The notes under the pieces: generated by a model
Databases searched by the model: none
What the model saw: only the letters and a program-made list of their open reading frames with translations
Told to the model about the DNA's origin: nothing
NCBI RefSeq assembly: GCF_014898055.3
Contig: NW_023601322.1
Location: 6,281,312-6,345,311 of the forward strand
DNA: 64,000 nucleotides
From: Talpa occidentalis
Lineage: Eukaryota > Chordata > Mammalia > Eulipotyphla > Talpidae
Direction: 5' to 3'
Program-made: the position numbers and the translations under genes
Shown here: positions 35,861-47,585 of the stretch, piece by piece
Numbering within the stretch: position 1 is the first letter of the stretch
How the letters are laid out: every line of letters begins with the position of its first letter

Positions 35861-38800
35861 GTTACTTCCTCTAGGCAGAATTTGCTAACGGTGTTTTCCC
35901 TTAACTCAGCTCTCTGTCTGAGAGCAAATGATGTTTTCATCTAATGCAGATTTACTTTTGCATTAGTAATTAAGGAAGCAGTAATCAAAGTAGCCTTCTT
36001 ATTTCCGATCAGTAACCAAGATTGAGGATGTTGTAGAACACCATGTTCTGCAGCTAGCAAGATGATATATTTATTGGCAGCAGAGAACACTTTTTATTTG
36101 GTGAGGTTTTCAAAAGCTAAGCCAATACAATTTTTACCCAAAGTCTGCATTAATTACTACTTTTCCTGACTGAATTTAAAAAGATGTCTAGGTGGGGAGA
36201 AAAATCATGGCCTTACTAAGGCCATGTTCTGATAGGACTGTGTGTTCAAAACCATTGTGCTAAGTATATGTTAAGTCTGAATATCACATCCCTGAGGAGT
36301 CCCTCATTGACATTATACAATGATATAGATATTAGGTGTGTTATGCTATAGATTTTATTAATCATTTGTGAAGATAAGATCTCACAGTATTAAGACTTCT
36401 GATTCCCCAGGGATAGCTTCACGCCCTACCTTCTTTTTGATGTGCAATTTTTATTTGAAGTTCAAGATGAAAAACTTATTTAATGTTGCTATCAATCATA
36501 TTTGAAGACTTTAAGGTAATGCAATCCAGTTAAACCAACCTAAATTCACAAGAAAACTTTAAAGTCTGTAAATGAATAATATTCTGTAAACCTATTTTTG
36601 ATTCCTCATTTTCTTTGTTAAATTAAGATAATTTTAGGTAGAATTTTAAAAACTCATCATTTTTACAACATGCTGACTATATAATTACAATTTATTCTAA
36701 TGCATTAAGAGCAATAACTATAAATGAATAGGGAAAATGTCTTTCTATTTTTAAACCCTTTTTCCTTATTTAAGTAATAGAATCAAAAAGGTTTGATCTA
36801 CCCTTTCTTTACTAATTTATGCCCACAACTACAGAAAAAATTCTTAACAAAATTAATTGCTATATGCATTGGCACAAGGGATCAGATCACAGAAGTCTGC
36901 ATTTTCTATAGATAATTCAAGACAGTCTGGGCTTACTAAAACATGGACTCTCAGACAATGTAAATAGGGGGAACATCCCCAGAAGCAGTGACATTGATCT
37001 CTAACAATATCGTCTAGAAGTTTTTTGTAGGAAATTTAAGTACTCCCTTGTGGAATGGGTTGAGGAACACATAGATAATACTGAACACCTGTGGACTGCA
37101 TTTTTCTAGCACCAGTGAATGGCAACAATTAGTATACTTGCAACTCAGAAGGACTTCCAAAGAATCTTCCAAAGGATCGCTAAGGTCAAAGAAATTTTGA
37201 TGCACTCAAGAGCAGTAATAGTTCAAGTCACGATGAGCCTGGCATTAAAGGAGAGTGTTAGCGATGATCAGGAAGTCATACATGGAGCTCAGCCACAGAG
37301 AATCCAGTGGTAGATTCTCTGAAAGGACATGGCAGGAACTTTTTTTGTTACACCGCCTTTACATTTATCTCATTGTAGATGACACCCGATTTGTTTTAGG
37401 CTTAATGCCTTTGGAATTGCTGTCTTAGCCATCCAGAACCTCCATCTTTGATGTCAACACAACTTGGCCTTTGATGTCCAGTGTGTTATCAATGAGGCCT
37501 TTCAAATTTTTTCTCACATATGTGGTGTCCCCTTCTTAAACTATGGTTATGTTCTGCTGCTGTATGTCTCCATAAATAAAAATTACTGTTCCTTTAATTT
37601 ATCTACTAGTTTCCATATTTACTTTACCCCAATAGTTTCTAAATTCCAAGAGCAAGTCTTCAGGTGAGTTTTGCTCATTTTCTACCCCTAAGGCCTACAG
37701 AAGTTCTAGATAAAGATGCTACTCAGTTAAGGGTAATTACTCCCATTCACAGTGATCGGAACGTATACTTTTCTCCTGCAGGTGAGATGGGACTGCACTT
37801 GGAATAATATGTTTACAAGGTTCTGGTTCCAGAGCTCTGAATAAGGGGGAAAGAGAGTCCAGGTTTTAGGGTTGGCCTAGGGTTCCTGCCCAGGTGAAAC
37901 TGGAGACATTCAGGCAACAACACGGACCGAAGCGGCGGATAAGGACAAACCAGTGGCCAGTTAGCAGGGAAGACAACAAAGACGAACTGAGAGATTAGGA
38001 AGAAGTGCAGGTAGAAAAAATGCTGGAAACTATAAAGAAGGTGAAATTCTGCAGAGAGAAGTGGTCATACTTGAGACTTAAGTGAGAAAAGGCACATAGA
38101 CAAGTTCAAATCCTATTCAGATGCAGTCCATACAGCTACTAAATTTTGCTTTCTTCTGTAAATTACAAAATACCTGTATCCAACAATTACTTTCCCTCAT
38201 TACTGACTTTGATTTAAACAAAAGGTTTGTTTGAACAATATCACTAGGTGTATCAGTAGAACTTTGTGATCAAGTGTGATCTATAGATCACGCACATATA
38301 CACAAAACCTTTAATTAAGTCATGTAAAAATAATGTTTCAAGATCATATTGCTAATATATTATTCACTGAAGATCTTTAACAGTAAAAAAATCTCCTTTA
38401 AAAAGTTGAGGAGCATAGACGACGATAAGGTTTACAAGGACATTGCTTTGTCTATAAAATCTATAATTAGTCTATAGATTCATATACCCAGGATATGTGA
38501 GGACGATAAACCATTCCAATCAGAAGAAGAAAAAAATTTGGACTGTATCTACACATACTCATTAAAATTCTGAATGCAATTAACTTTTTTTTTTTGGCAG
38601 TCAAAATGTTCCTGAGGACTAGAGACAAACATTTAAATCTAATTGAGTGTTTTGAAGAGACAGAGCCCCCACTTTGCTACTCCTTCACTTACTTATTTCT
38701 CACTACACCAAGAGATGGTCCTATACATAAAATGAGTGGGCACTGTACACGCAATCCTCAAGTTACCGCAGGCGAAATATCTTCCATTACCCAATGGGGC

Positions 38801-39172
38801 ACCAGAGTATCCTTACGCAACAGAAGATGCTAAGCCATTTATACAAATTATTGTCATGTACTACAGAAAACTTTGGTATCATAGCAATGCCCTGTCATGT
38901 ATGTAGGAACAAGAGAAAAGACATCCAGGAAGCCTCCCAGAAAGAACATTCAAACTGGGTGCTTGGAAGAGAAGGACTCACATTAACAAGAAAATGAAAA
39001 ATCTAAAATCTCCAGAGCATATCGAAGCAGAGAGAAGAAAAGTTGAAAGAAGCATTTAAAGTTGGTTTATATATTGGACTAAAGGCAAGACAGATTTTTA
39101 TTAGTGGATATCTGTCAGATTTCAAATATATTTAACATACTATATGTAGATCCCTGGGAAATTATGATTCCA
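35861..39172. other. Unique interval, low repeat content
   Basis: No gene or transposon recognised. 35880-36240 is unusually free of repeat character and holds a 21-bp palindrome at 36206-36226. Frames of up to 79 residues lack motifs. Confidence 0.4.
36206..36226. repeat. 21-bp palindrome
   Basis: CATGGCCTTA, one central C, then TAAGGCCATG. Confidence 0.95.
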
Positions 39173-39470
39173 CTATTTCTCCTTTTATTTTATTAAAAAA
39201 GATTTATTTATTTAAACAAGAACTGGGGTACACGCCAGAGATGCTGGAGGGTGAGAGGATTCACCAGAGACAGAGCAGGAAGCAGAACAGTCAGATGGAC
39301 CAAAAACACTGCTGAGGGGAGCAGCGGGCAAGACAGGAGAGGTCTGCCAAGCCATGTGGGTATCTCCCTGGCCAGCCGGGAATCAAACCCATGCTGCAGA
39401 GACTGCAGACAGCTTCACAGCACTGCACTCAACCCACTGCACCAAAGGGGAGACCCCTATTTCTCCTTTT
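39173..39470 (-). mobile_element. Older-subfamily tRNA SINE with target-site duplication
   Basis: Body 39187-39456 antisense, flanked by the exact 14-bp repeat CTATTTCTCCTTTT (39173-39186 and 39457-39470). Contains ACAAGAACTGGGGTACACGCCAGAG, the older-subfamily 3' end. Confidence 0.92.
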
Positions 39471-40076
39471 TTAAATAAATTTCCAATGCCTTCCTCACTC
39501 TAGATGTAAAGAGAAGAGGCATGAAACTAGCAAAATAGGTAGACAGAAGAAACACCAGGTGATGTGTCACTGATAGGGGCAATGGAGGTGGTGCAACATT
39601 TATCAACTGGTACCAAGAAGACATCTACTTTATACTTGAAAACACATTCAAAGGACTCTTCTCTGAATAACACCATCAGAATCTGCAAAGACTCTCCTAA
39701 GCCTCTGGCTGTGCTAATGTCATTAATGAGGAGGATTTGATATTAAAAGGGATTTAATGACAGAAGGTTGATAGTAGTTCTGTGCCTCAATATTTAAATT
39801 TTATAAAACCTTTTTTTTTTTATTCTCTAGGGTAAACATTTAGGAGCAGACAGCAAATTTATTAAGTATGTTTTGGGATGTGACATTGTTTGAAAGGTCG
39901 AATGTATTTAACTTCCTGTAAAGATCAAGCTACAAACATACTCTAGTTACTAGCTTTCAAACACTAGAAAACCAAGCAATAAACTAGGGAACTTACCAAG
40001 AAAACACTTTTAGGTGTGATTCTCAGAGACAAAACTTTCAACATATCTGAGGACAGAACGGCATCTTAAAAAAAAA
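39471..40076. other. Unique AT-rich interval
   Basis: Nothing recognised apart from a short poly-T run near 39810. Confidence 0.5.
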
Positions 40077-40890
40077 ATCTCGTGTCCTTTGGGTAAATAC
40101 CTAGGAGTGGAATTGCTGGATCCTATGGAAGCTCTATGTTTAGTAGGTCCAGAAATCTCCACACAGCTCTCCATAGTGGTTGGACCAGTTTGCACTCCCA
40201 CCAACAGTGCAGAAGAGTTCCTTTTTCTCCACACCCTCGCCAACATTTGTTGTTGCTAGTTTTTTTAATATGTGCCATTCTCACTGGTATGAGATGGTAT
40301 CTCATGGTAGTTTTGATTTGCATTTCCCTGATTACAAGTGATGTTGAACATTTTTTCATATGTCTGTTGGCCATTTGCATTTTGGTATTTACCCAAAGGA
40401 CACAGAAACATCAATTCCAAAGAACACCTGCACCCCTATGTTTATAGCAGCACTGTTTACAATAGCTAAGCTTTGGAAACAACCCAAATGCCCAAAAATA
40501 GATGACTGGATCAAGAAGATGTGGTACATATATACCATGGAATATTACTCAGCATTCAAAAAAGATAAACACATGCCATTTGCAGCAACATGGATGGCGC
40601 TGGAAGGGATCATGCTCAGCGAAATAAGCCAAAAAGAAAAAGAAAAATACCGGATGGTCTCACTCATAGCAGGAATCTAGAAAACTTAAATAAGGGACCA
40701 GGAAAATGAATATAAGAAAGTGAAAATCAAAATCAACAAAAAACTATGAACCAGAGACACTTTTTGGGGGGTGGGGGGCGGGAGGGGAAGGATTGGGGTC
40801 AGAATGGGGCGTTTGCAATTGTATGGGGGAATATAAAAATAAAATTTATTATTTAAAAAAAAAGAAAAGAAAAAAAAATATATCTCGTGT
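40077..40890 (+). mobile_element. Relatively young L1 3' end with 5' inversion (twin priming), with duplication
   Basis: The insertion 40086-40881 lies between two copies of ATCTCGTGT (40077-40085 and 40882-40890). 40086 to about 40380 is ORF2 in antisense. 40381-40680 is ORF2 in sense, ending at the stop at 40678-40680, then a G-rich 3' UTR and A-tail. The antisense frame (40123-40380) encodes the ORF2p C-terminal Cys motif spaced CX3CX7HX4C (CWRGC...H....C). The sense frame (40360-40680) encodes the ORF2p C-terminus (motif MEYYSAFKKDKHMPFAATWM). Both frames are uninterrupted, so the copy is young for this window. The arms overlap by about 20 nt (GGTATTTACCCAAAGGACAC in both), typical of twin priming. 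It has no 5' UTR, ORF1, EN or RT and cannot mobilise itself. Confidence 0.93.
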
Positions 40891-41899
40891 AAGTTTGAGC
40901 GGTTGGTAGGTGTACCGTTTTAGAGAAGTGGTTGGTAATCAATTACATAAAATGTGGGAGGATTAGACAGGTCATTAGTGAAGCTCATCTAAGGAGTTAT
41001 TTCCCAGATCACGAGCAGAAAGAGTCAACTTAGAATTTTGATGTTACTTTTATCAAGCTTTAAAATCAACTGCAATTTCATAGTGACATTAAATTTAATA
41101 AAGAATCAAGATACTAAAAGATACTAAAGAAAATATGAGACAGGGATCCACTAAGGTGTCAGCATCATTGCTGAGGGATTAGGATTTATCGCACATTTTC
41201 AGGGATGAGCAAGCATATCCCTCTAGTGGATACACTGTCAAAGGATGACAATTAGAAGTATCCAGCTAGCAGTTCCTCCGTGGATTAGATGTCCCCCCAA
41301 ACAACTACCTTATAATTTACCTCAATGCAGATTTTTCTTTTGTCCTAGTTGGTCTAGTTTTCATCTTAAATTGACATTAGCACTTGATTAGCATATTAGA
41401 CTCTTGTGAATACCACTAGGAAAGACATAAGCCAGACTGACAACAGCCAACTTCCCTGTGTAGCCCTGCAAATCTCTGCACTAGCCTCTGGGTTTTCACA
41501 AGTAAACTAAATGCATTCTCCTGTTCCTACTGCTAATGACTTTTATATTCAAATGCTCATTTAGATAAATCTCAAGAAGCTTATTTCCCTATCACTTATC
41601 TCCACACTCCACAGGATGACAGTCTGGTCTCCTTTCCTTAGGTCAGATGAAACGGGTAGAAACCATCTTAAATGATGTGATAAAATAGAGATTGTCTTCT
41701 CTCCCTACACCCAGTAGCAATGTGTGGTTGTTCCATCGTCTCTGGAATTGCCTAGTTTGTTCTGTTCAGTGAAGTTTAAGTTGCTGGAGGGATCTCAAGA
41801 CTTAGTCTTACAGCTTAAACTAATTTTGGACAAATGATAGCATTTATCATGGGGGCAAATAACAGCCTCCAGAATTAAAAAAGAAAGGCAAGGACATTA
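40891..41899. other. Unique interval
   Basis: No gene or transposon recognised. Confidence 0.5.
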
Positions 41900-42600
41900 C
41901 CTGGTCTTTCTGATTCTACGCAGACACATAGTGAGCCCCGACGCAAAGCCCTGGGCAGGGGGGAGTGACCTATGACTCGGGCTTTCGCAGGCCTCTCTAC
42001 TCATTTCAGCTGTGACAGGCACAAGGTGCCATTTTCCACGCTTGTCTGGTGTTTCATCTCAATGTCCATTTGGCCCAGGATTGATGGCTCGGTAAAAGAG
42101 TGGAAAGATCAAGCTGCTGTATAATGCTGTGTCAGTCAAATCTCCAACTTCAGTAACATTGTAATGCGAGATTTTGCCCTTGGAAGAGCGCCCCTTATCA
42201 AATACGAGGGAGAGAAAAATTCAGTTCAAGAGGCAGCCCACGCAGTCTCGGAGTGCGACAAAGACAGGGGCCTTGAGATGTGGTGCAGATGCACTGATTG
42301 TCATCGAGCAACCGGGGCCTTAAGGATGACATAGCTCTTGAAGCATTAGATTAGTTGAAAGGATCTGTTCCATTAATTCTTAGACAGTTAACATTTCATA
42401 TAGAAAAAAGGGTAATTAGCACCAAAATTGTCTTCAATCCCATGAGAAGTTTTTGGCCTTAATACTGCCTAAAGCTGTGCTACACAAAGGTTACTATTAT
42501 TTATTGCCATGCCTTCCATCTTTAATAAGAATCTATTCAATAAAAATTACCAGGAAGACTTTTCTGCTGCTTTCTGTAACATCCTAAAATCAATGACTTG
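41900..42600. promoter_or_regulatory. Candidate conserved non-coding element (enhancer-like)
   Basis: About 700 bp without repeat signatures or open frame but with many retained CpGs (GCCCCGACGC, TTTCGCAGG, TAATGCGAG, AGAGCGCCCC, CACGCAGTCTCGGAGTGCG, CATCGAGCAACCGGGG). Dense candidate factor sites include CAGCTG, CCCTTATCAAA, GGATTGATGG and TTAATTC. The sequence looks evolutionarily constrained, unlike the AT-rich flanks. This is a judgement from texture alone. It could instead be a decayed exon or an old repeat I do not know. Confidence 0.4.
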
Positions 42601-43027
42601 AAATAAGTCCATCTGTTAAAGGCTAAAATGTCTTTTTCACAGATATACTTTTGCCCAAGATACAAATTGCCTTTTTTTTTTAAAGAAAGAATAGCGGTGA
42701 ATAATGATTTCATTTTAAGGGGGGAAAGTGTTTAAGGGCTAAGAATGGGATAAATTAAGTGAATTCAACCTATTTGGAGTGGAAATAATATATATTAAAC
42801 AATTGAAGTAGAGTTTGAAGCTTTATGACCAAAAGTAACAAAAATTTACTGACTGGTACATTCAATTTGCATTAGTATGCCCAAAGACTACAAATAACCC
42901 CACAAGTAAATATTCACATTTAAATTACCCTGTATGAAGTAATCATCTCTATATCTTCTCCCATTTACACTGAATTACTTGGAAATAGAAGCTCATTTTC
43001 CATTACATGTCTAATTCTATGATGATA

Positions 43028-43170
43028 ATTTGATTCATTAATTCTACAAATTTGTTGAGTGCCTACTATGTGCTACTGGAAAGGGATGCCATAATAAAAA
43101 AGTAAAATTTTTGAGTTTTCTGTTTTTTAGTAGGGCAGACAAAAATTAAAATCTGCTAAAAAAAAAAGAC
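43028..43170 (+). repeat. Ancient mammalian-wide repeat (L2/MIR3-like)
   Basis: TTCATTAATTCTACAAATTTGTTGAGTGCCTACTATGTGCTACTGG is a clear match to the common ATTCAACAAATATTTATTGAGTGCCTACTATGTGCCAGG motif. Confidence 0.7.
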
Positions 43171-44132
43171 ACAGTATGAAATGCTACACACACTAGCAGA
43201 TTTTGTGTATATATTCTGGATGAAAAACTAAAGTTGCAAAATTTTTCATACATTTATAAAGGCAATACAGTGCAAAAGGAATGGTTACTAGAAAATATTT
43301 GCATCAGCTATTGTTAAACCACATTAACCTACTGCATCTTTATCATTCCCAACTCGTAGCACAGTTCTTATTAGATAGTTTGTGATCAGAACACTTGTTT
43401 AATCAAGAAATTCACTATACGATTTCATCAGTTGTGTTTATCTAAAAGAAGCATGCTAAACACACACACCACTGTATTTCTGCCAACACTGCCTTGTGCT
43501 CATAAGTATGATTACTTTGTAAATGTAACTTATTACTGCATGTTTTTGAGGTGCATATTGGCCATCTCAGCCTTGGGGCTACTCACTTGAAGATCCTAGT
43601 TTGATATTTACACAGTTGACATTATTTAAAAATATTTTTCCATGCCTTCTTCCATTCAATAGAGATTTCTCTTACATGTCTGGTTTTAATTCTATTTACC
43701 TGTGACAGGTGTCCATGTCAATATTTCATTTAGCATCAACCTCATTATTTTCATTCCAACTCAAGAAACCCAGTATTTGTTGTTTAGTTTAATATCATCA
43801 TTCTTCCTCATTCTTAGTCACTGTTTAAAAGTCTGTTATAATGTTGTTCATAATAGACTCTCCTGTTAAAAACATCTCTATAGCAAATTAGAGGGGAAAA
43901 AAACACAAAATATATTTATGTTTAGAGAAAAAACACAAAAGTACTCTGGAGTAGCACTTTTCAATTCATTGGAGAATGTTTTCTTTACTTTCAAGTTGGG
44001 CTAGCTGCATGAGATGCTTAGCTTCCAACCATCCCAGACTTAGATATGTCTTTCTCCCTAACCTTGGCCATTTCTAGGTTCTGGTTTAAAGTGGGGGACA
44101 TGCGACTCTTTCTTTTTTCTCTCTTTCCTTTT
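43171..44132. other. Unique AT-rich interval
   Basis: Nothing recognised. Confidence 0.45.
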
Positions 44133-44421
44133 TATATTCCTTTTTTTTTTAAGATTTATTTATTTATTTATCCATGCACTGGGTACAGTCAGAAGCGTGG
44201 GAGGGTGAGAGAATTCACCAGAGCCAGAGCGGGAAACAGAACAGGCAGACTGACGAAATACACTGCTGAGGGGAGCAGTGGGCGCGGCAGGAGAGGTCTG
44301 TGCGCCATGTGGGACCCTTGCCGGTGGCCAGGGATCAAACCGGTGCTGCAGAGGCTGCGGGCAGCTTCGCAGCCCACCGCTCAACCGCTGCACCACCGGG
44401 GAGGCCCTATATTCTCTTTTT
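44133..44421 (-). mobile_element. Young-subfamily tRNA SINE
   Basis: Antisense body 44151-44407 with near-identical flanks TATATTCCTTTTTT and TATATTCTCTTTTT. The body is CpG-rich and the head (minus strand) reads GGGCCTCCCCGGTGGTGCAGCGG. Frames up to 126 residues here are the SINE. Confidence 0.9.
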
Positions 44422-45050
44422 AAAATCATTTTTCAGTCCTTTACATACCTGTGTAGCTTCGGGGTTCCATTTCCAATCCTCCACGTGTGCACGTGCTTCA
44501 CTGACCCTCCACCAAAGCTCCCTTGCCAGTGCCCAATCTCCTGCTTTCTCGAATATCTCCCCTACCCACCATTCTTTCTGCAACCAGTACATCTTTCAAG
44601 AAGTCTAAGAATTGATTTTCTGTACTTTGTCAGTATCTGCTTTTTTGGTTATTTATAGTCCACAGATAAGTGACGCCATCCAGTATCTATCCTTCAATTC
44701 CGGACTTATCTCACTCAGTACAATCACCACAAGGTCCGTCCATTTTGTCCCCAAAGGCAGTGTTTCATTTTTTTTAAATAACTGAGCAGTATTCCACTGA
44801 GTGCGTACTTTACAATTTCTCTATTCAGTCATCTGTGTGGGGCTCTTAGGCTGGTTGCATTACTTGGGCATCGTGGACAGCGGCACTGTGAACATAGCGG
44901 ATCATATCCAATTCCTTTTATATTTTTAAATGTATTTCCATAATTTTTTCCATAAAGGTTGCATCAATTTGCCTACCCACTGACAGTGGGTAAGTGTTCC
45001 TTTTTCTCTAACTCTCACTGACATTCTTGTGGTCTTTCACATGAATTCTA
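44422..45050 (-). mobile_element. Old L1 3' end, antisense
   Basis: Antisense ORF2 landmarks: GGACTTATCTCACTCAGTACAATCACC, AGGTCCGTCCATTTTGTCC, GTTTCATTTTTTTTAAATAACTGAGCAGTATTCCACTGAG, TCTCTATTCAGTCATCTGTG and GGCTCTTAGGCTGGTTGCAT. Frames are broken. Confidence 0.85.
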
Positions 45051-45051
45051 A

Positions 45052-45464
45052 GAGGCCACTGCAGCATAAGTATTTGGCCTCATTTCAATATTATTGTTCC
45101 TCAGGGGATGGGGGGTGCCTGAAGAAAGGAGAGAGAAGGGGGGGCAGATGGTGAGGGGAGTGGCCAGTGCACATTTCCTAAGTGTGCTTTCTTACACAGG
45201 CAGGTTCTCGGTACCCCCGTGCAATCGCAGTAGTGACATCAAGGGTCACTGATCACAGATGACCACAACAGACACAAAGATAATGCAAAAAACTGAAAGA
45301 ACTGAATTAACAAAAAAAAAAAAAAAAAGACACCAAATGAGTACATGTTGTTGAAAAAAAAAAAAAAAAAACGGCAGGCAGGGTCACCACAAACCTCCAA
45401 TTTGTAAAACATACAATGTCTGCAAAGCGCAATCGAGCAAAGACCAAAAAACTAGGCATGTCTG
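45052..45464 (+). mobile_element. Tigger (pogo-like) DNA transposon relic, 3' end
   Basis: TTGGCCTCATTTCAATATTATTGTTCCTCAGGGGATGG, GTAGTGACATCAAGGGTCACTGATCACAGATGACCACAACA, CATGTTGTTGAAAAA, GGGTCACCACAAACCTCCAATTTGTAAAA and the end TCTGCAAAGCGCAATCGAGCAAAG...AGGCATGTCTG follow the Tigger1-type 3' end in order, next to a TA target. Two A-runs (45312-45328, 45354-45371) are expansions inside it. Confidence 0.85.
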
Positions 45465-47263
45465 TAAAAATATCCAGGTACTCTATAACAACAGTGCCTT
45501 CTGATTCCAGGTAGCTGATAATTTCCCATAACTTTGAATCACATCAAGTTCTTTGACACGAAGCTTTATTCTAAGCCTTCCAAAAGCTTTCTTATTCCTC
45601 TAAGAAAGCTTAAAAGATACATTACTATTATAGTTACCTGCTCAGTCTCATATTTGACATTTTGACTAGTAGATAAAAACTTTTGGAAGGTTTGAAGATC
45701 TCACTTTTCAAAACTTCCATTTTCTATTCATTTCTCAAGTGGAAAGACAAAAAAAAAATCAACATGGGGGAAATTATAAAGTTATCTTAGCATAAAAAAG
45801 GATTTTTTGTTTCTCTGAACCTTAATATCCATAATCCTATTTAGCAGAAGTCCAGAGGGAGAAGATCACCTATGCATGCCCACCAGTATCTCCTCTACCC
45901 CCAGGGTTCCCCTTTGGGTAGAAGTGAGGGGGAGGTTCTCCAAAGGTTATATAGAAGATTAACCTAAATCCTAAATAGGAGCCTTGGATTTGAAGAAGTA
46001 CAAGTGGGTTTTGCCACAAAAAAAAAAAAAAAAAACAGTCTATCCTCCTACTCCATTACTGAAAAAAAAAAAAAATTGTTCTTGGGATAACAGATTGCTT
46101 TGATTTAAGGTCAACATTTCTTTCCATCAAAGTTTCCCAAAACTTCAGGTCAGTTTTTATATTACATAAAATTTTGCTAAAGGCATCTTTTTCTATACCT
46201 ACAAGAGCAAATTAATAACTCATAATGCCCTACTTGTCAGTTTTTTTGACAGCTACACTATAAATATATAACAAAAATTATTTAATTCTGGTTACTAATA
46301 TAAGCTAAGTCATTTCTCTAAAATAATAAGGCCAAGTCATCGTGCTGTTATAAAATGCATGGATTTCTAGAAATCTGTTTTCTTGATAACTTCTGAAGAT
46401 ATCAACACTTATCTTTGAATTTTGTTCCTGTGTCCTTATTTTTCTATCCAAAAGAAATACAGATGTTCCATTTTTTTTCTTTATAAAGTTCTTCTTCTGA
46501 AATAAAGTGATCTAGACGCCACAAAGATCTTTCTCCAAATAGACTGTAACTTTTCACCAATCCCCACTAGCACAGAAAATGGTAACATCTGCATTTAAAT
46601 TACTTACTTATTCAACTCATTTATATAAAAGTGTACTAAACCTAAAATTCAGTTCTGGAACACTGCTCTGAACCTAGAGGACATTCCATTTCACATAGTT
46701 TGTCCAACAACTTTTCTCTAGTAGCTGTCAAACCAATAATCTACACAGCACTGCACTGCAGCATCATTCTAAGGCAGCATCTTGGAACGTCTAATAAGAA
46801 ACTATACCATAAAGTACGCTTTTCTAAGATGGAAAAGAAATCCTATTACTATTTGAGACTCTGCTATCCTTTCAAAACATCTTATCTAAACTAGCTCCCT
46901 CTGGCTCCAATGACTGCTTCATACCATCTGTTCATTAAAAAGGGTGCTAATCATTAACATTTAGTAGGCATTTGTGAAACAATTTCAAGATATATTTTCT
47001 ATAATTTCAAGCAAATTCAATCATACTTATTCAGTTGGGTAGCTGCTGTAATAAATATACCATATTTTCATCAGTGACAAAAAATCATTGCTAGAGTTAC
47101 CAATTAAGTTACATTAAGCAAATATTGAAATGCCACTAAATGCTCAAAACTCTGCAATAGTATGGGAGATACAAAAACAAGATTTGGGTCTTTATCAAAA
47201 AAAACTTGCAAGGCATAGATCAGATAGCTAACCATAGAGAGATAAACATAATAAACACAAAGA
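45465..47263. other. Unique AT-rich interval
   Basis: Poly-A runs at 46018-46036 and 46063-46075, otherwise nothing recognised. Confidence 0.45.
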
Positions 47264-47516
47264 GGGGGCGCACTGGTGGTGCAAAGGGTTATGTCTCGGC
47301 ACTATGAAACTATCCACAGACACTGCAGCATGAGTTCGATCCCCTGCCAGGGAGATACCCACATGGCACAGCAGACCTCTCCTGTCTTGCCTGCTGCTCC
47401 CCTCAGCAGTGTATTTCAGTCAATCTGCCTGTTCTGCTCCCAACTCTGGCTCTGGTATGTCTTCTCACCCTCCCGCACCTTTGACCTGCACCCCAGCTCT
47501 GGTATGCATAAATAAA
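47264..47516 (+). mobile_element. Older-subfamily tRNA SINE
   Basis: Head GGGGGCGCACTGGTGGTGCAAAGGG, B box GAGTTCGATCCCC, body through CTCCCCTCAGCAGTGTATTTCAG, tail GCATAAATAAATCTTTA. Confidence 0.88.
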
Positions 47517-47585
47517 TCTTTATTCATGTATTTATACATACATGCATACATACAATAACTGGGTTGCAGGCCAAAGGAGAGATCC
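47517..47585 (-). mobile_element. Antisense tRNA SINE 3' fragment, tail to tail with the preceding copy
   Basis: GTATTTATACATACATGCATACATACAATAACTGGGTTGCAGGCCAAAGG resembles the antisense 3' end TTTATTTATGCATACAAGAACTGGGGTACAGGCCAGAG. The body is lost or too diverged beyond this. Confidence 0.6.
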
